Shown here: positions 1 to 6,796 of the stretch, piece by piece | Numbering within the stretch: position 1 is the stretch's first letter | Layout: every line of letters begins with the position of its first letter | Assembly (NCBI GenBank): GCA_027310845.1 | Contig: DAIDAB010000002.1 | Span: forward strand, 1 to 18,940 | Origin: a bacterium | GTDB taxonomy: Archaea > Thermoproteota > Nitrososphaeria > Nitrososphaerales > CADDZS01 | Direction: 5' to 3' | Length of the DNA: 18,940 bases | The notes under the pieces: model-generated | What the model was told of the DNA's origin: nothing | Databases searched by the model: none | What the model saw: the letters and a program-made list of their open reading frames with translations, nothing else | Made by a program: the position numbers and the translations under genes

Positions 1-203
1 CCATAATTTTTGATAAGCTCAGCAGCAAAGGTGGTCTTTCCAGCCCCCGGCTCTCCTTTTATCAGGACGAATCGAACCTTGTCGCAGACGAGAGATTCGA
101 AGAGCTGTCTTGCGGTGACTGAATTGTGTGTGACATTCTCCTTTTCCAACTGAGGAGTCTTTAGATCAACTTCGGTTTGGGTTTTCAATTCATACATCTC
201 CAT
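1..203 (-). CDS. P-loop ATPase, N-terminal fragment (KaiC/RAD55-like?), runs off the left edge
   Basis: This reading frame opens with ATG at 203 (a second ATG lies at 197) and stays open to the window edge, giving about 67 residues. It starts MEMYELKTQTEV and contains a clear Walker A motif, GEPGAGKTT, at about residues 50-58, preceded by the beta strand VRFVLIK. The rest of the ATPase, including Walker B, lies outside the window. GEPGxGKTT after a short polar N-terminus is common in archaeal KaiC/RAD55 RecA-like signalling ATPases, but other P-loop families cannot be excluded. The start overlaps the end of the upstream small gene (its TGA is at 190-192), so the two are probably co-translated. 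Seen: Walker A and the overlap. Inferred: the KaiC/RAD55 assignment. Confidence 0.6.
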   Translation of the reverse strand, partial: MEMYELKTQTEVDLKTPQLEKENVTHNSVTARQLFESLVCDKVRFVLIKGEPGAGKTTFAAELIKNY

Positions 204-543
204 GTTTTAATTGACGAATGTGATTCCTTGCCTTTGTGATTACTATAGCAAGTTCTCTAGTCTCGAAATTTGTCAATTGAAGAGAATTCGAAATTTCCCT
301 TAGGATGTTTCTTTCAATTATGCTTGCGCCAGGGCCGAACATCGACCTTATCGCTTCGACAAATCTTTCGGGTTGGTCTGGAATCTCGGCTCTCTTGAGT
401 TTGAACATTCTCTCAAAATTCCAAAACACGACCTGCTTCACGCTCTCCCCCAGCGTGTCAAATGCCTTGTCAATGCAGTCCAGAAGCTGCTTATCGCTTT
501 CCTCAACTATGGTCAATGATTTCGCAGTCTTCTCCATGCCCAT
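190..543 (-). CDS. Small NitrOD5-like domain protein upstream of the ATPase
   Basis: The protein has 117 residues from ATG 543. A GTG at 558 would add five residues and an ATG at 537 would remove two. It is soluble, mostly helical and has no signal peptide. It contains LGESVKQVVFWNFERMF, then a Phe-rich helix and FGPGASIIERNILREI. This is the pattern (LGxSxK...aromatic helix...FGxGAxxxExxI) that I associate with NitrOD5, a putative output or sensor domain common in Thaumarchaeota; that link is from memory and is moderately sure. The function is unknown. The TGA overlaps the start of the P-loop ATPase by 8-14 nt, so the pair is likely one operon in which this domain could modulate the ATPase. 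A TATA-like TTTATCAT lies upstream at 584-591. Confidence 0.7.
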   Translation of the reverse strand: MGMEKTAKSLTIVEESDKQLLDCIDKAFDTLGESVKQVVFWNFERMFKLKRAEIPDQPERFVEAIRSMFGPGASIIERNILREISNSLQLTNFETRELAIVITKARNHIRQLKHGDV

Positions 544-583
544 ACAATCGCCAAGCACTCAGGCCAATCAATGTCATCTTATC

Positions 584-591
584 ATGATAAA
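584..591 (-). promoter_or_regulatory. TATA-like element upstream of the NitrOD5-like gene
   Basis: Read on the minus strand, TTTATCAT sits about 25 nt before a transcription start predicted near 561, leaving a leader of about 18 nt to ATG 543, or almost none to GTG 558. The match to the archaeal TATA consensus is moderate. Confidence 0.35.
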
Positions 592-675
592 GCGCTTATG
601 ACCGCGGAATATGTACTGCAAATACATCGTTCCTACTTTATCTGGTTCTAGCTTCATTCCAGTATGAGTTAGAAG

Positions 676-691
676 TGAGAATTATTTCTCA
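676..691. repeat. Inverted repeat TGAGAA-TTAT-TTCTCA between genes
   Basis: A perfect 6-bp inverted repeat with a 4-nt spacer lies in the 200-bp gap between the aldo/keto reductase stop and the NitrOD5-like gene. A second stem, AAGGCC (710-715) with GGCCTT (735-740), lies nearer the reductase stop. They could act at the 3' end of the reductase mRNA or as an operator. No T-run follows on the minus strand, so a terminator role is not supported. Confidence 0.3.
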
Positions 692-759
692 GAGGTCTAG
701 AGCTCATTGAAGGCCTAAGAGCTTGTTTGAGGGCGGCCTTTCCAAAGAGATCTATTCGT

Positions 760-1728
760 TCAGCTGTGACCCATTATCGGATGTATTTTGTAGGGCTCTT
801 CAAGCTTTTTCATGTCGTCTTGAGAGAGCTTTACTTCCACAGCAAGCGCCGCTTCCTCTATGTGCTCTAATTTCGTTGCTCCTACAATCGGAGCAGTGAC
901 TCCTTTGTGAAGCAACCATGCAAGCCCAACCTGCGCAGTCGTGACCCCTTTTTCTTTGGCAATCTCTTCGGCCTTCTCGACAATATCGAAATCCTCTGGC
1001 TTGAAAAATCGCGAGCGAAACACATTTTCAGGTTCTGATCTTACTCTAGAGCTGCTTGGAGACTCGCCACGCTTGTATTTGCCGCTTAAAAATCCTCTCG
1101 CAAGTGGACTCCAAGGAATAATAGCAACGCTCTGATCTTTGCAAAGAGGGTTCATCTCCCTCTCCTCCTCACGGTAGCAAAGGTTGTAGTGATTTTGCAT
1201 GCTCACAAAGCGCGAGATTCCAAGGAGGTCGCTTGTGAAAAGCGCCTTTGCGAATTGCCACGCATACATGCTTGAGCCTCCAATGTACCTCACCTTGCCG
1301 GAGTTCACGAGACTGTCCAAGGCAAGAAGGGTCTCCTGGATCGGGGTTTCATAGTCCCACCGGTGGATCTGATAGAGGTCTATGTGATCTGTCTTGAGCC
1401 TCTTTAGAGATTTTTCAACTTCTCTCATGATGTGGAGTCTTGAGAGGCTAGAATCGTTGGGTCCTTCGCCGACATTTTGCCTAACCTTTGTTGCGATTAT
1501 GATTTCATCCCTGTGATCTTTGAGAAATTCTCCGACGATTTCCTCTGACCTTCCATTTGAGTACACGTTGGCGGTGTCAAAGAAATTGATCCCAAGATCC
1601 AGCGCTCGCTTCATGATCGGTGTCGCTTTGTCGCTTTCAATCATCCATTCAGAGGTGCCAAAGGACATTGTTCCTAGGCAAATCTTCGATACCTTGACTC
1701 CGGCGGAGCCCAAACGAGAATATTGCAT
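760..1728 (-). CDS. Aldo/keto reductase
   Basis: A 322-residue NAD(P)H-dependent oxidoreductase with a TIM-barrel fold, probably cytosolic. The start is set at ATG 1728 because MQYSRLGSAGVKVSKICLG is the standard N-terminus of the family. The frame stays open upstream to 1872, but those 48 residues match nothing in the family and run into the hflX start. The catalytic tetrad is visible: Asp51 and Tyr56 in DTANVYSNG, Lys81 in IIATKV, and His122 in LYQIHRWD. IVGATKLEH near the C-terminus is the usual cofactor-binding segment. The length is typical of the bacterial/archaeal YajO/AKR11-like group. The physiological substrate cannot be read from the sequence. The gene is transcribed divergently from hflX across a 109-bp gap. 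Confidence 0.9.
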   Translation of the reverse strand: MQYSRLGSAGVKVSKICLGTMSFGTSEWMIESDKATPIMKRALDLGINFFDTANVYSNGRSEEIVGEFLKDHRDEIIIATKVRQNVGEGPNDSSLSRLHIMREVEKSLKRLKTDHIDLYQIHRWDYETPIQETLLALDSLVNSGKVRYIGGSSMYAWQFAKALFTSDLLGISRFVSMQNHYNLCYREEEREMNPLCKDQSVAIIPWSPLARGFLSGKYKRGESPSSSRVRSEPENVFRSRFFKPEDFDIVEKAEEIAKEKGVTTAQVGLAWLLHKGVTAPIVGATKLEHIEEAALAVEVKLSQDDMKKLEEPYKIHPIMGHS

Positions 1729-1787
1729 TTCAGTCGTTCGTGAAAAGCCAAGATTCTTTAGAGTTTGCGATGGGAGTGGTACGCCTG

Positions 1788-1796
1788 TTAAAATAC
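1788..1796. promoter_or_regulatory. TATA-like TTAAAATAC in the divergent AKR/hflX gap
   Basis: This is the only A/T-rich TATA-like site in the 109-bp gap. On the plus strand it would start transcription near 1816, about 22 nt before the hflX TTG. On the minus strand (GTATTTTAA) it would start near 1765, 37 nt before the reductase ATG. Which direction it serves, or whether it serves both, cannot be decided by eye. Confidence 0.35.
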
Positions 1797-1837
1797 ACGA
1801 TTGATCTGTGTACTTCTTATTCAGGTTCTGATTTAGC

Positions 1838-3067
1838 TTGAGTTCTTCCATTCCGGATGCAAAGGAGACCAATCCTAAACCCCTTTGGGAGCATAAGCTG
1901 AAGCTAGCTCAGTCAAACTCCAATGCAAAGAAAATCATCTTGGTCACCTTCCGCGACGAATTTGTGCAAAAGGAAGCAATAGGGCTAGTTGAAGCGGCAG
2001 GGTATTTTGTTTCAAAGGTTGTTACCCAGAAAGAACTGCACCACAGGCAGTACGGCGTGGGTTCAGGAAAAGCCGAAGAGATCAGAAGGATGGCCGAGGA
2101 AGAAGGAACGAAGATGATAATCGTGGATGACAGGCTTTCATCTTCGCAAGCTCATAACCTCGCAAAGTTCACCCATCAGGAGGTCATCGACAGGGAGAGG
2201 CTCATCCTTGACATTTTCAACTCAAGAGCCACTACAGCAGAGGCAAAGCTCCAAGTGCGATTAGCCGAGCTGAAGTACGAGATCCCTAGAGCAAGAGAAT
2301 CAGTGAGGCTTTCTCTCAAGGGAGAGCAGGCCGGATTCATGGGAATGGGAGAATACGCGGTTGACATTAAATTTAGAGCGCTTAAGAAGCAGATGACCCT
2401 TGTTTCAAAGAAACTAGAAGAGGCAAAGAGGCAGCGCAACCTCTTCAGGATATCGAGAGAAAGATTAGATATCCCGCTAGTATCCCTTGCCGGATACACT
2501 AGCAGCGGAAAGACGACATTGTTCAATAGTTTCACCTCGGAGACGAAGGAAGAATCGCCCAAACTTTTCACGACGCTCACCACGACGACTAGGGGTTTTG
2601 AACCCCTTCCGGGAAAGAAGGTCCTTCTCTCAGACACTGTTGGCTTTATCAGCAGGCTCCCGACCTACATGATCGAAGCTTTCAAATCTACTCTTGAAGA
2701 GCTATCATACGCCGACCTAATCCTGCTCTTGATCGATGCTAGTGAGTCTATGGAAAACATGGAAATCAAGTATTCAAGCTGCAGGCAGGTGCTTGAGCAG
2801 CTCCACGTCGACCCGACGAAACTGCTCGTGATTTTGAATAAGCTTGACGTCACACCCCGAGAGGAATTGAAACAGAAAGAGGCAATCGTAGGCGATATTC
2901 CAATGATGGAAATATCCGCAAAAACAGGAGAGGGGTTACGCAGACTCAAACTCAAAATAGCCGAGAGAGTTTACCCCCGCGAAATAGCAGAAGAGGTTCC
3001 TCAGAAACTCGTTGAACAACTCTCAGAATCCCAGGAGATCTCGACCAAGGACAGAGTCTTGGGCTAG
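1838..3067 (+). CDS. hflX: HflX-type ribosome-associated GTPase
   Basis: A 409-residue GTPase. HflX proteins bind ribosomes and split or rescue them under stress. TTG 1838 is the first possible start after an in-frame TGA at 1829-1831; no ATG or GTG precedes the conserved N-terminal domain, which begins at IILVTFRDE. Visible G-motifs: G1 GYTSSGKTT (residues 219-227), a G2-like FTTLTTTTR (244-252), G3 DTVGF (266-270), G4 NKLD (334-337) and G5 SAKTGEG (360-366). A helical hairpin around residues 130-205 precedes the G domain. The canonical bacterial GPGETQLE segment is replaced by MGMGEYAVD, and the conserved Asp of FATLDPTTR by Thr; both may be archaeal features. The next gene starts 13 nt after the stop, suggesting an operon. 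Confidence 0.92.
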   Translation: MSSSIPDAKETNPKPLWEHKLKLAQSNSNAKKIILVTFRDEFVQKEAIGLVEAAGYFVSKVVTQKELHHRQYGVGSGKAEEIRRMAEEEGTKMIIVDDRLSSSQAHNLAKFTHQEVIDRERLILDIFNSRATTAEAKLQVRLAELKYEIPRARESVRLSLKGEQAGFMGMGEYAVDIKFRALKKQMTLVSKKLEEAKRQRNLFRISRERLDIPLVSLAGYTSSGKTTLFNSFTSETKEESPKLFTTLTTTTRGFEPLPGKKVLLSDTVGFISRLPTYMIEAFKSTLEELSYADLILLLIDASESMENMEIKYSSCRQVLEQLHVDPTKLLVILNKLDVTPREELKQKEAIVGDIPMMEISAKTGEGLRRLKLKIAERVYPREIAEEVPQKLVEQLSESQEISTKDRVLG

Positions 3068-3072
3068 AGGTG
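3067..3072 (+). promoter_or_regulatory. Shine-Dalgarno site GAGGTG for the small membrane gene
   Basis: GAGGTG, complementary to the archaeal 16S 3' end, overlaps the last base of the hflX stop codon. It is 8 nt before TTG 3081 and decides that start, since the frame is open further upstream inside hflX. Confidence 0.55.
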
Positions 3073-3080
3073 TCGCAGTA

Positions 3081-3317
3081 TTGAAGGCTAGCCTCGTGTT
3101 TCAGGTTGTTGGAGCGTTCATTGCAATCATACTGGGCATTCTTTTCTTCGTCTACCTTCCTCACGACCCAGGAGATGTCGCAACCGACGCTATATTCGTT
3201 GGATTCGGAGTCTTGCTATTGAAGAGTACGCGCCGGGCGTCGCGGATGAGCACCGCACTGCCACAGAAATCAGGCAATGGGCCTTTGCCCCAAGGAAAGA
3301 AGCAAAAGAAAAAGTGA
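3081..3317 (+). CDS. Small membrane protein, unknown function
   Basis: A 78-residue protein from TTG 3081, chosen because GAGGTG is 8 nt upstream. The frame is open further upstream, but that part would lie inside hflX. Two hydrophobic stretches are visible: one strong helix (VFQVVGAFIAIILGILFFVYL) and a shorter one (DAIFVGFGVLLL), joined by an acidic loop (HDPGDVATD). The tail is about 30 residues, very basic, and ends GKKQKKK, so the C-terminus is probably cytoplasmic by the positive-inside rule. I do not recognise a family. Its close fit between hflX and the next aldo/keto reductase suggests co-transcription with hflX. Confidence 0.6.
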   Translation: MKASLVFQVVGAFIAIILGILFFVYLPHDPGDVATDAIFVGFGVLLLKSTRRASRMSTALPQKSGNGPLPQGKKQKKK

Positions 3318-3343
3318 AGCGTCTGCAAGAAAGCTCTCTATGA

Positions 3344-4198
3344 GTGAAGATTTTGAGGTACCGAGAATTTGCAAAGACAGGTTTCAAGACCTCAGTGGTT
3401 GGCATGGGAACCTATTATGATCCGCTTTGGATCGCCGCAGGTATGGTATTTCGTGTCCAGATGCATAGGAAACGCATCCTCGAAGCACTGAAGACAGGGC
3501 TCGACAACGGGATCAATTTCATCGATACCGCCGAAATATACCAGAGCGAGACAATAGTGTCTGAAGCGATCCGCGGAAGAAAGAGGGATGATCTTTTTAT
3601 CGCTTCCAAAGTGTCGAACAACCATCTAAAACCTGAGAGCGTCGTAAAATCATGCAGGAAGAGCCTTGAGAGATTGGGGACTTCCTATTTAGACCTCTAT
3701 CAAATTCATTTTCCTAGCTCCAAGATTCCTATCAAGGAAACAATGCGTTCAATGGAAAAGCTTGCAAGCGATGGATTGATTAGAGCGATTGGAGTTAGTA
3801 ATTTTTCATATTCTCAAATGATTGAGGCCGAAGAGGCGCTCGCCGGTAATGAACTTTCTTCCACTCAGATGAATTATAACATTCTGCATCGAGATGTGGA
3901 AGCAGATATTCTCCCTCATTGCGAAAAGGAAAGGATAGCAATGATCCCCTACTTTCCACTCGCCCATGGCAAGCTCGCAAAGTCTGGAAGAACTCTCATC
4001 GAAGAGATCGCGTCAAAGAGAAGCGTGAAATCCTCGCAGGTTGCATTGAGCTGGCTTGTGAAGCGAAGCGAAATGAATTTCCCTATCCCCAGCGCTTCAA
4101 GGCCAAATCATGTGAAGGAGAATGCCTTATCGGGTGATTTCGAGCTTTCTAATGACGATTTCAAGGCGCTTGTCGAGGCCTATCCATTTAGAGCATAG
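3344..4198 (+). CDS. Aldo/keto reductase, second copy, divergent
   Basis: A 284-residue NAD(P)H-dependent aldo/keto reductase starting at GTG 3344. That start gives MKILRYREFAKTGFKTSVVG, the standard N-terminal beta-hairpin and first strand. Tetrad residues: Asp61 and Tyr66 in FIDTAEIYQSE, Lys89 in FIASKV, His122 in LYQIHFPSS. Compared with the reductase at 760-1728 it is shorter and has a different N-terminal loop (YYDPLWIAAGMVFRVQMHRKR) before the helix leading to the catalytic Asp. The C-terminal FPIPSASRPNHV segment matches the cofactor-binding strand. It is clearly a separate subfamily, not a recent duplicate. No Shine-Dalgarno site is evident. Its position after hflX and the small membrane gene suggests the same transcript. 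The substrate is unknown. Confidence 0.88.
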   Translation: MKILRYREFAKTGFKTSVVGMGTYYDPLWIAAGMVFRVQMHRKRILEALKTGLDNGINFIDTAEIYQSETIVSEAIRGRKRDDLFIASKVSNNHLKPESVVKSCRKSLERLGTSYLDLYQIHFPSSKIPIKETMRSMEKLASDGLIRAIGVSNFSYSQMIEAEEALAGNELSSTQMNYNILHRDVEADILPHCEKERIAMIPYFPLAHGKLAKSGRTLIEEIASKRSVKSSQVALSWLVKRSEMNFPIPSASRPNHVKENALSGDFELSNDDFKALVEAYPFRA

Positions 4199-4207
4199 CT
4201 CGGAGCG

Positions 4208-4214
4208 TTAAAAT
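4208..4214 (+). promoter_or_regulatory. TATA box TTAAAAT for a leaderless transcript
   Basis: TTAAAAT is centred 26 nt before ATG 4237, the archaeal TATA-to-start distance, and no Shine-Dalgarno site lies between. This predicts a leaderless mRNA starting at or next to the ATG. Confidence 0.55.
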
Positions 4215-4236
4215 CTCAGCTCTTCACTGGTACAGA

Positions 4237-4998
4237 ATGAATTTATATCAACAGGCGCGGGTGCGAAAAACTAGAATGTATCTTAACATTGGGATCTTGC
4301 TCGCGGCGACAGGCATCACAACGCTTGAGCTTGCAGAGGCCTCCGCGGTCGGGCTTGCCCTTTACGCGGAATCGAAGAGGCACATCGCCTTTTTGTATGT
4401 TGGACTGGGCGTCGTTGCAGTGATGATTCCGACACTTTTGCTCGGACACCTCATTACCTACCTCCCCACTATGTATGTGAAACTAATCGGGGGGATTCTA
4501 CTCCTCTATTTTGGAATCCGGCTTGTAAAGAGCGCACGTCGCTCGGTTATCAAGAGCAGGACTACTGGCTTTTCCCAACACGAAGAGTTTGAAAAAGGAC
4601 TCATGGCGACGGGCTTCTCTGTGGGTGCAATCGAAGCTTTTGAAGCTGCCATAGTTCTAGTGGGATTGCTTCCAAACAGCTACGTTTCTTCCGAGATCGG
4701 GATCGCTGTAGGCGTTATCGTCGTGGTCGTTTCAACTTACATTCTCAGAAATCAGGTAAGGAAGGTCAAGCAGGCAAACATGAAGGAGCTTGTCTCAGCA
4801 CTCTTGCTTTCGTTTTCGCTATTCTGGTTCGGTGAGATCTTCTTTGTGCTAAACGATGTCTACTTGATCCCTATTTTCCTGGCTTTCCTCTGGCTTGTTC
4901 ATTCGATAGCCAACCGACCCATCCCGAAACTTGCGCAGACTAACAATGGAAAGCCTATTGGCCAAGTAGATGGAAAGCCCACAGGAACACAAAAATGA
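4237..4998 (+). CDS. Polytopic membrane protein with duplicated LExxEA motif (COG4280-like?)
   Basis: A 253-residue protein with about seven hydrophobic helices, roughly at residues 17-44, 50-76, 80-97, 127-146, 153-170, 185-205 and 207-226. Two halves share a motif: GITTLELAEASAVGLAL (E31, E34) and VGAIEAFEAAIVLVGL (E133, E136). Acidic residues inside repeated helices recall ion or metal transporters of the LysE/GDT1 or FTR1 type, and I recall the pattern from the uncharacterised COG4280 group. Transport is an inference. The C-terminal tail is polar and holds a short repeat, GKPIG and GKPTG. ATG 4237 fits the leaderless promoter; an in-frame ATG at 4276 is the alternative. Confidence 0.8.
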   Translation: MNLYQQARVRKTRMYLNIGILLAATGITTLELAEASAVGLALYAESKRHIAFLYVGLGVVAVMIPTLLLGHLITYLPTMYVKLIGGILLLYFGIRLVKSARRSVIKSRTTGFSQHEEFEKGLMATGFSVGAIEAFEAAIVLVGLLPNSYVSSEIGIAVGVIVVVVSTYILRNQVRKVKQANMKELVSALLLSFSLFWFGEIFFVLNDVYLIPIFLAFLWLVHSIANRPIPKLAQTNNGKPIGQVDGKPTGTQK

Positions 4999-5038
4999 TT
5001 GCTCATTTGTTTCGAAAGGCCATCTCAAACCCAGCATC

Positions 5039-5045
5039 AGGTGAT
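5039..5045 (+). promoter_or_regulatory. Shine-Dalgarno site AGGTGAT
   Basis: AGGTGAT is a seven-base match to the expected archaeal anti-SD sequence and sits 8 nt before ATG 5054. It fixes that start and supports the reality of this very short gene. Confidence 0.65.
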
Positions 5046-5053
5046 CTTTCGTT

Positions 5054-5296
5054 ATGAGAGCTTTCACAACCAAGGAAATGGCAAGCCTCTTCAAGATTAC
5101 GAGAACCATTTTCGTTGGAGCAGGGCTAGTCCTAATTGGCTACGGGGGGTGGGATCTAATCACTCCTTTCGCGATGGGTATGAGCAACCCGATGTCTTGG
5201 TTTGGCATGTTCCCTCTCTACGTGGGTGCTATGCTTATCTTGATTGCTGCCGCCATGAAGGAAGACTGGTTCACTGATGCGAGACGCTACTGGTGA
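5054..5296 (+). CDS. Small two-helix membrane protein, unknown function
   Basis: An 80-residue protein with a strong Shine-Dalgarno site 8 nt before its ATG. The N-terminus is a short amphipathic stretch (MRAFTTKEMASLFKITR). The first membrane helix is IFVGAGLVLIGYGGWDLI, then a Met/Pro/Gly-rich loop (AMGMSNPMSW), then a second helix, GMFPLYVGAMLILIAAAM, and a charged end (KEDWFTDARRYW). No family is recognised. It lies 55 nt after the seven-helix membrane protein and overlaps or abuts the oxidoreductase downstream, so these three probably form one unit. Confidence 0.7.
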   Translation: MRAFTTKEMASLFKITRTIFVGAGLVLIGYGGWDLITPFAMGMSNPMSWFGMFPLYVGAMLILIAAAMKEDWFTDARRYW

Positions 5297-5300
5297 GACA

Positions 5301-6329
5301 ATGCCCAAGAGCAAACATACCTTTGGAGTTTCAATAGATCCAACTTGGGACCTGGGCTATAGCATCTCCCTTGCAAAGCTTGCGGAGAGGCTCGGTTTTT
5401 CCAATATCTGGGTTCCAGACAGCGGACCCACCCCTCCATTTAGCGATGCGGCTGTTACACTCGCCGGGATCGCAGGAAGCACGAAAAAGATCAAGTTGGG
5501 GAGTGCGATATTCAACTTCTACACGCGAAACCCGGCCCTAATCGCGTCGAGCTTGCTTGCAATTTCAAACCTCGCATCTGGTTCTCGTTCCTCAAGGCAG
5601 AGAGTGGTTCTGGGAATCGGCATAGGTTCAAGCTACAATGTTGCAAAGTTCGGAATCTTTGATCGAAGTGGAATGATAGATCAGCTTCGAGAAGCAATAG
5701 AATCAATCACAGAGCTTTTCGAAGGAAAGGAGGTCAGCGTGCGCACTGATGCCTTTGCCATCGAGCGAGTGATGTTATCGAAATCAAAGGGGGAGATCCC
5801 GATCTACGTGGGGGCATCATCTCCCAAGGGATTGAGACTTGCAGGTGCCATCGCAGATGGCGTGATTCTCACAAACAGAATCGCTTCCCAGATCGAGGAA
5901 AGCATGAAACACATCACACTCGGCCTCGCTGATGGTTCGAGGAGCAGAAAGGACATCGACATTGTGAATTCAGTCGTCGTCTCGGTTTCGGAAAATAAGG
6001 CAAAGGCAAGGAATGCCGCGAAGGCCACATGCGCGTATCTCGTCGCTTGGCTCGATGACGGTACAGCCGCAAAATACAACATAGACCAAAACGCCCGTAA
6101 GAAAATTTCAGAGTTAATCGCGGCGGGAGACGAAAAATCGGCCTCAAATCTTGTCGATGACCGAATGCTAGATCTCTTGACGGTGTGTGGGACGCCGCAA
6201 GATTGCGTGGAAAAGTGTCGAGAACATCTCAGCTACGGTGTAGACCAGATAGCGTTCTGCGAACCTTTCGGGCCGGATGCTTTCAGAGCCTTGACGCAGA
6301 TCGCTCGAAGAATTATCCAGAAGCTTTGA
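5301..6329 (+). CDS. Luciferase-like (LLM class) flavin/F420-dependent oxidoreductase
   Basis: A 342-residue TIM-barrel enzyme of the bacterial-luciferase superfamily, which includes F420-dependent methylene-tetrahydromethanopterin reductase (Mer) and F420-dependent dehydrogenases. The opening (FGVSIDPTWDLGYSISLAK), then GFSNIWVPDS and strand KIKLGSAIFNFYTRNPA are typical. VVLGIGIGSSYN and EIPIYVGASSPKGLRLAGAIADGVIL are the glycine-rich strands near the cofactor site. F420 is more likely than FMN in an archaeon, but the sequence alone does not prove it, and Mer function is not supported over a generic role. ATG 5301 is preferred because GGTGA lies just before it; ATG 5277 would add eight residues and overlap the previous gene by 20 nt. 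The stop abuts the convergent DUF6659-like gene. Confidence 0.88.
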   Translation: MPKSKHTFGVSIDPTWDLGYSISLAKLAERLGFSNIWVPDSGPTPPFSDAAVTLAGIAGSTKKIKLGSAIFNFYTRNPALIASSLLAISNLASGSRSSRQRVVLGIGIGSSYNVAKFGIFDRSGMIDQLREAIESITELFEGKEVSVRTDAFAIERVMLSKSKGEIPIYVGASSPKGLRLAGAIADGVILTNRIASQIEESMKHITLGLADGSRSRKDIDIVNSVVVSVSENKAKARNAAKATCAYLVAWLDDGTAAKYNIDQNARKKISELIAAGDEKSASNLVDDRMLDLLTVCGTPQDCVEKCREHLSYGVDQIAFCEPFGPDAFRALTQIARRIIQKL

Positions 6330-6332
6330 TCA
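6327..6332. other. TGATCA palindrome that forms both convergent stop codons
   Basis: The plus-strand oxidoreductase ends with TGA at 6327-6329, and the minus-strand DUF6659-like gene ends with TGA at 6332-6330. The two genes meet with no spacer, so any terminator must lie inside the opposing gene. Confidence 0.9.
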
Positions 6333-6728
6333 GCGAAGGCTTTCTCTCGGGCTTTTTCTCTTGTAGCTTTCGACAATCCTATGGATGTCCTCAGTGATTG
6401 AAAGTCGGATATCTGGCTCTGTTGTCACGAGAAGCACGTTTTCACCGTACGGGATTTGGAAGATATTCAGTTTGCTATGAGAGATTATTGAGAATTTGAA
6501 CGCTCCAAAATGTCGGCTCCAAGATTCTGACATGCCTCTTGAGACTGTTGCCTGAAGGAATAGTTTGTTCTCTTCATTCTCGGGATTTAAGGAGACAGTG
6601 CCAGGTCGCATTCCACCTTCGAGATGCGCACCACGAAAGTTAAGTATTGAAATGTACCTGATGCCCTTGTCCAAAGAAAATATCTCGTCGAGGAGCTCCC
6701 GCGGCATTTCTGAATAATTTGAGCGCAT
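6330..6728 (-). CDS. DUF6659-like small protein
   Basis: A 132-residue soluble protein from ATG 6728. ATG 6707 (MPRELLDEI) would better suit the TATA-like TTTTTATTA near 6740. Features: an N-terminal helix followed by IRYISILNFRGAHLEGGMRPGTV, SRGMSESWSRHFGAFKFSIISHSKLNIFQIP, LLVTTEPDI and a C-terminal helix. This alternating strand and helix order looks like a roadblock/profilin-like fold. It matches my memory of DUF6659, a family abundant in Thaumarchaeota, with moderate confidence. The biochemical function is unknown; the fold would suit a small signalling or scaffold subunit. The gene is isolated: it converges on the oxidoreductase and has a long upstream region with TTATGGC repeats. Confidence 0.75.
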   Translation of the reverse strand: MRSNYSEMPRELLDEIFSLDKGIRYISILNFRGAHLEGGMRPGTVSLNPENEENKLFLQATVSRGMSESWSRHFGAFKFSIISHSKLNIFQIPYGENVLLVTTEPDIRLSITEDIHRIVESYKRKSPRESLR

Positions 6729-6729
6729 A

Positions 6730-6740
6730 TTATGCCATAA
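6730..6740. promoter_or_regulatory. Palindrome TTATGCCATAA next to the DUF6659-like start
   Basis: A perfect inverted repeat around a central C begins 2 nt upstream of ATG 6728. It shares TTATGGC, on the minus strand, with the tandem copies at 6797-6820, so it may be an operator overlapping the promoter or start region. Confidence 0.35.
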
Positions 6741-6796
6741 TAAAAACCTTAGGAATCATCTGGGAAAAATGAGCCAATTTAGATATCAGTTTCAAA

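Noticed and set aside
305..601. 98-codon plus-strand ORF opposite the NitrOD5-like gene
   Set aside because: It is the antisense of a better-supported gene, shows no recognisable motif and has Ser/Leu-rich composition typical of shadow frames.
1729..1872. N-terminal extension of the first aldo/keto reductase to 1872
   Set aside because: The added 48 residues have no family match, run into the divergent hflX start region, and the standard N-terminus begins exactly at ATG 1728.
4999..5277. 92-codon plus-strand ORF overlapping the two-helix membrane gene
   Set aside because: The alternative frame from 5054 has a strong Shine-Dalgarno site and a clear two-helix membrane pattern; this frame has neither.
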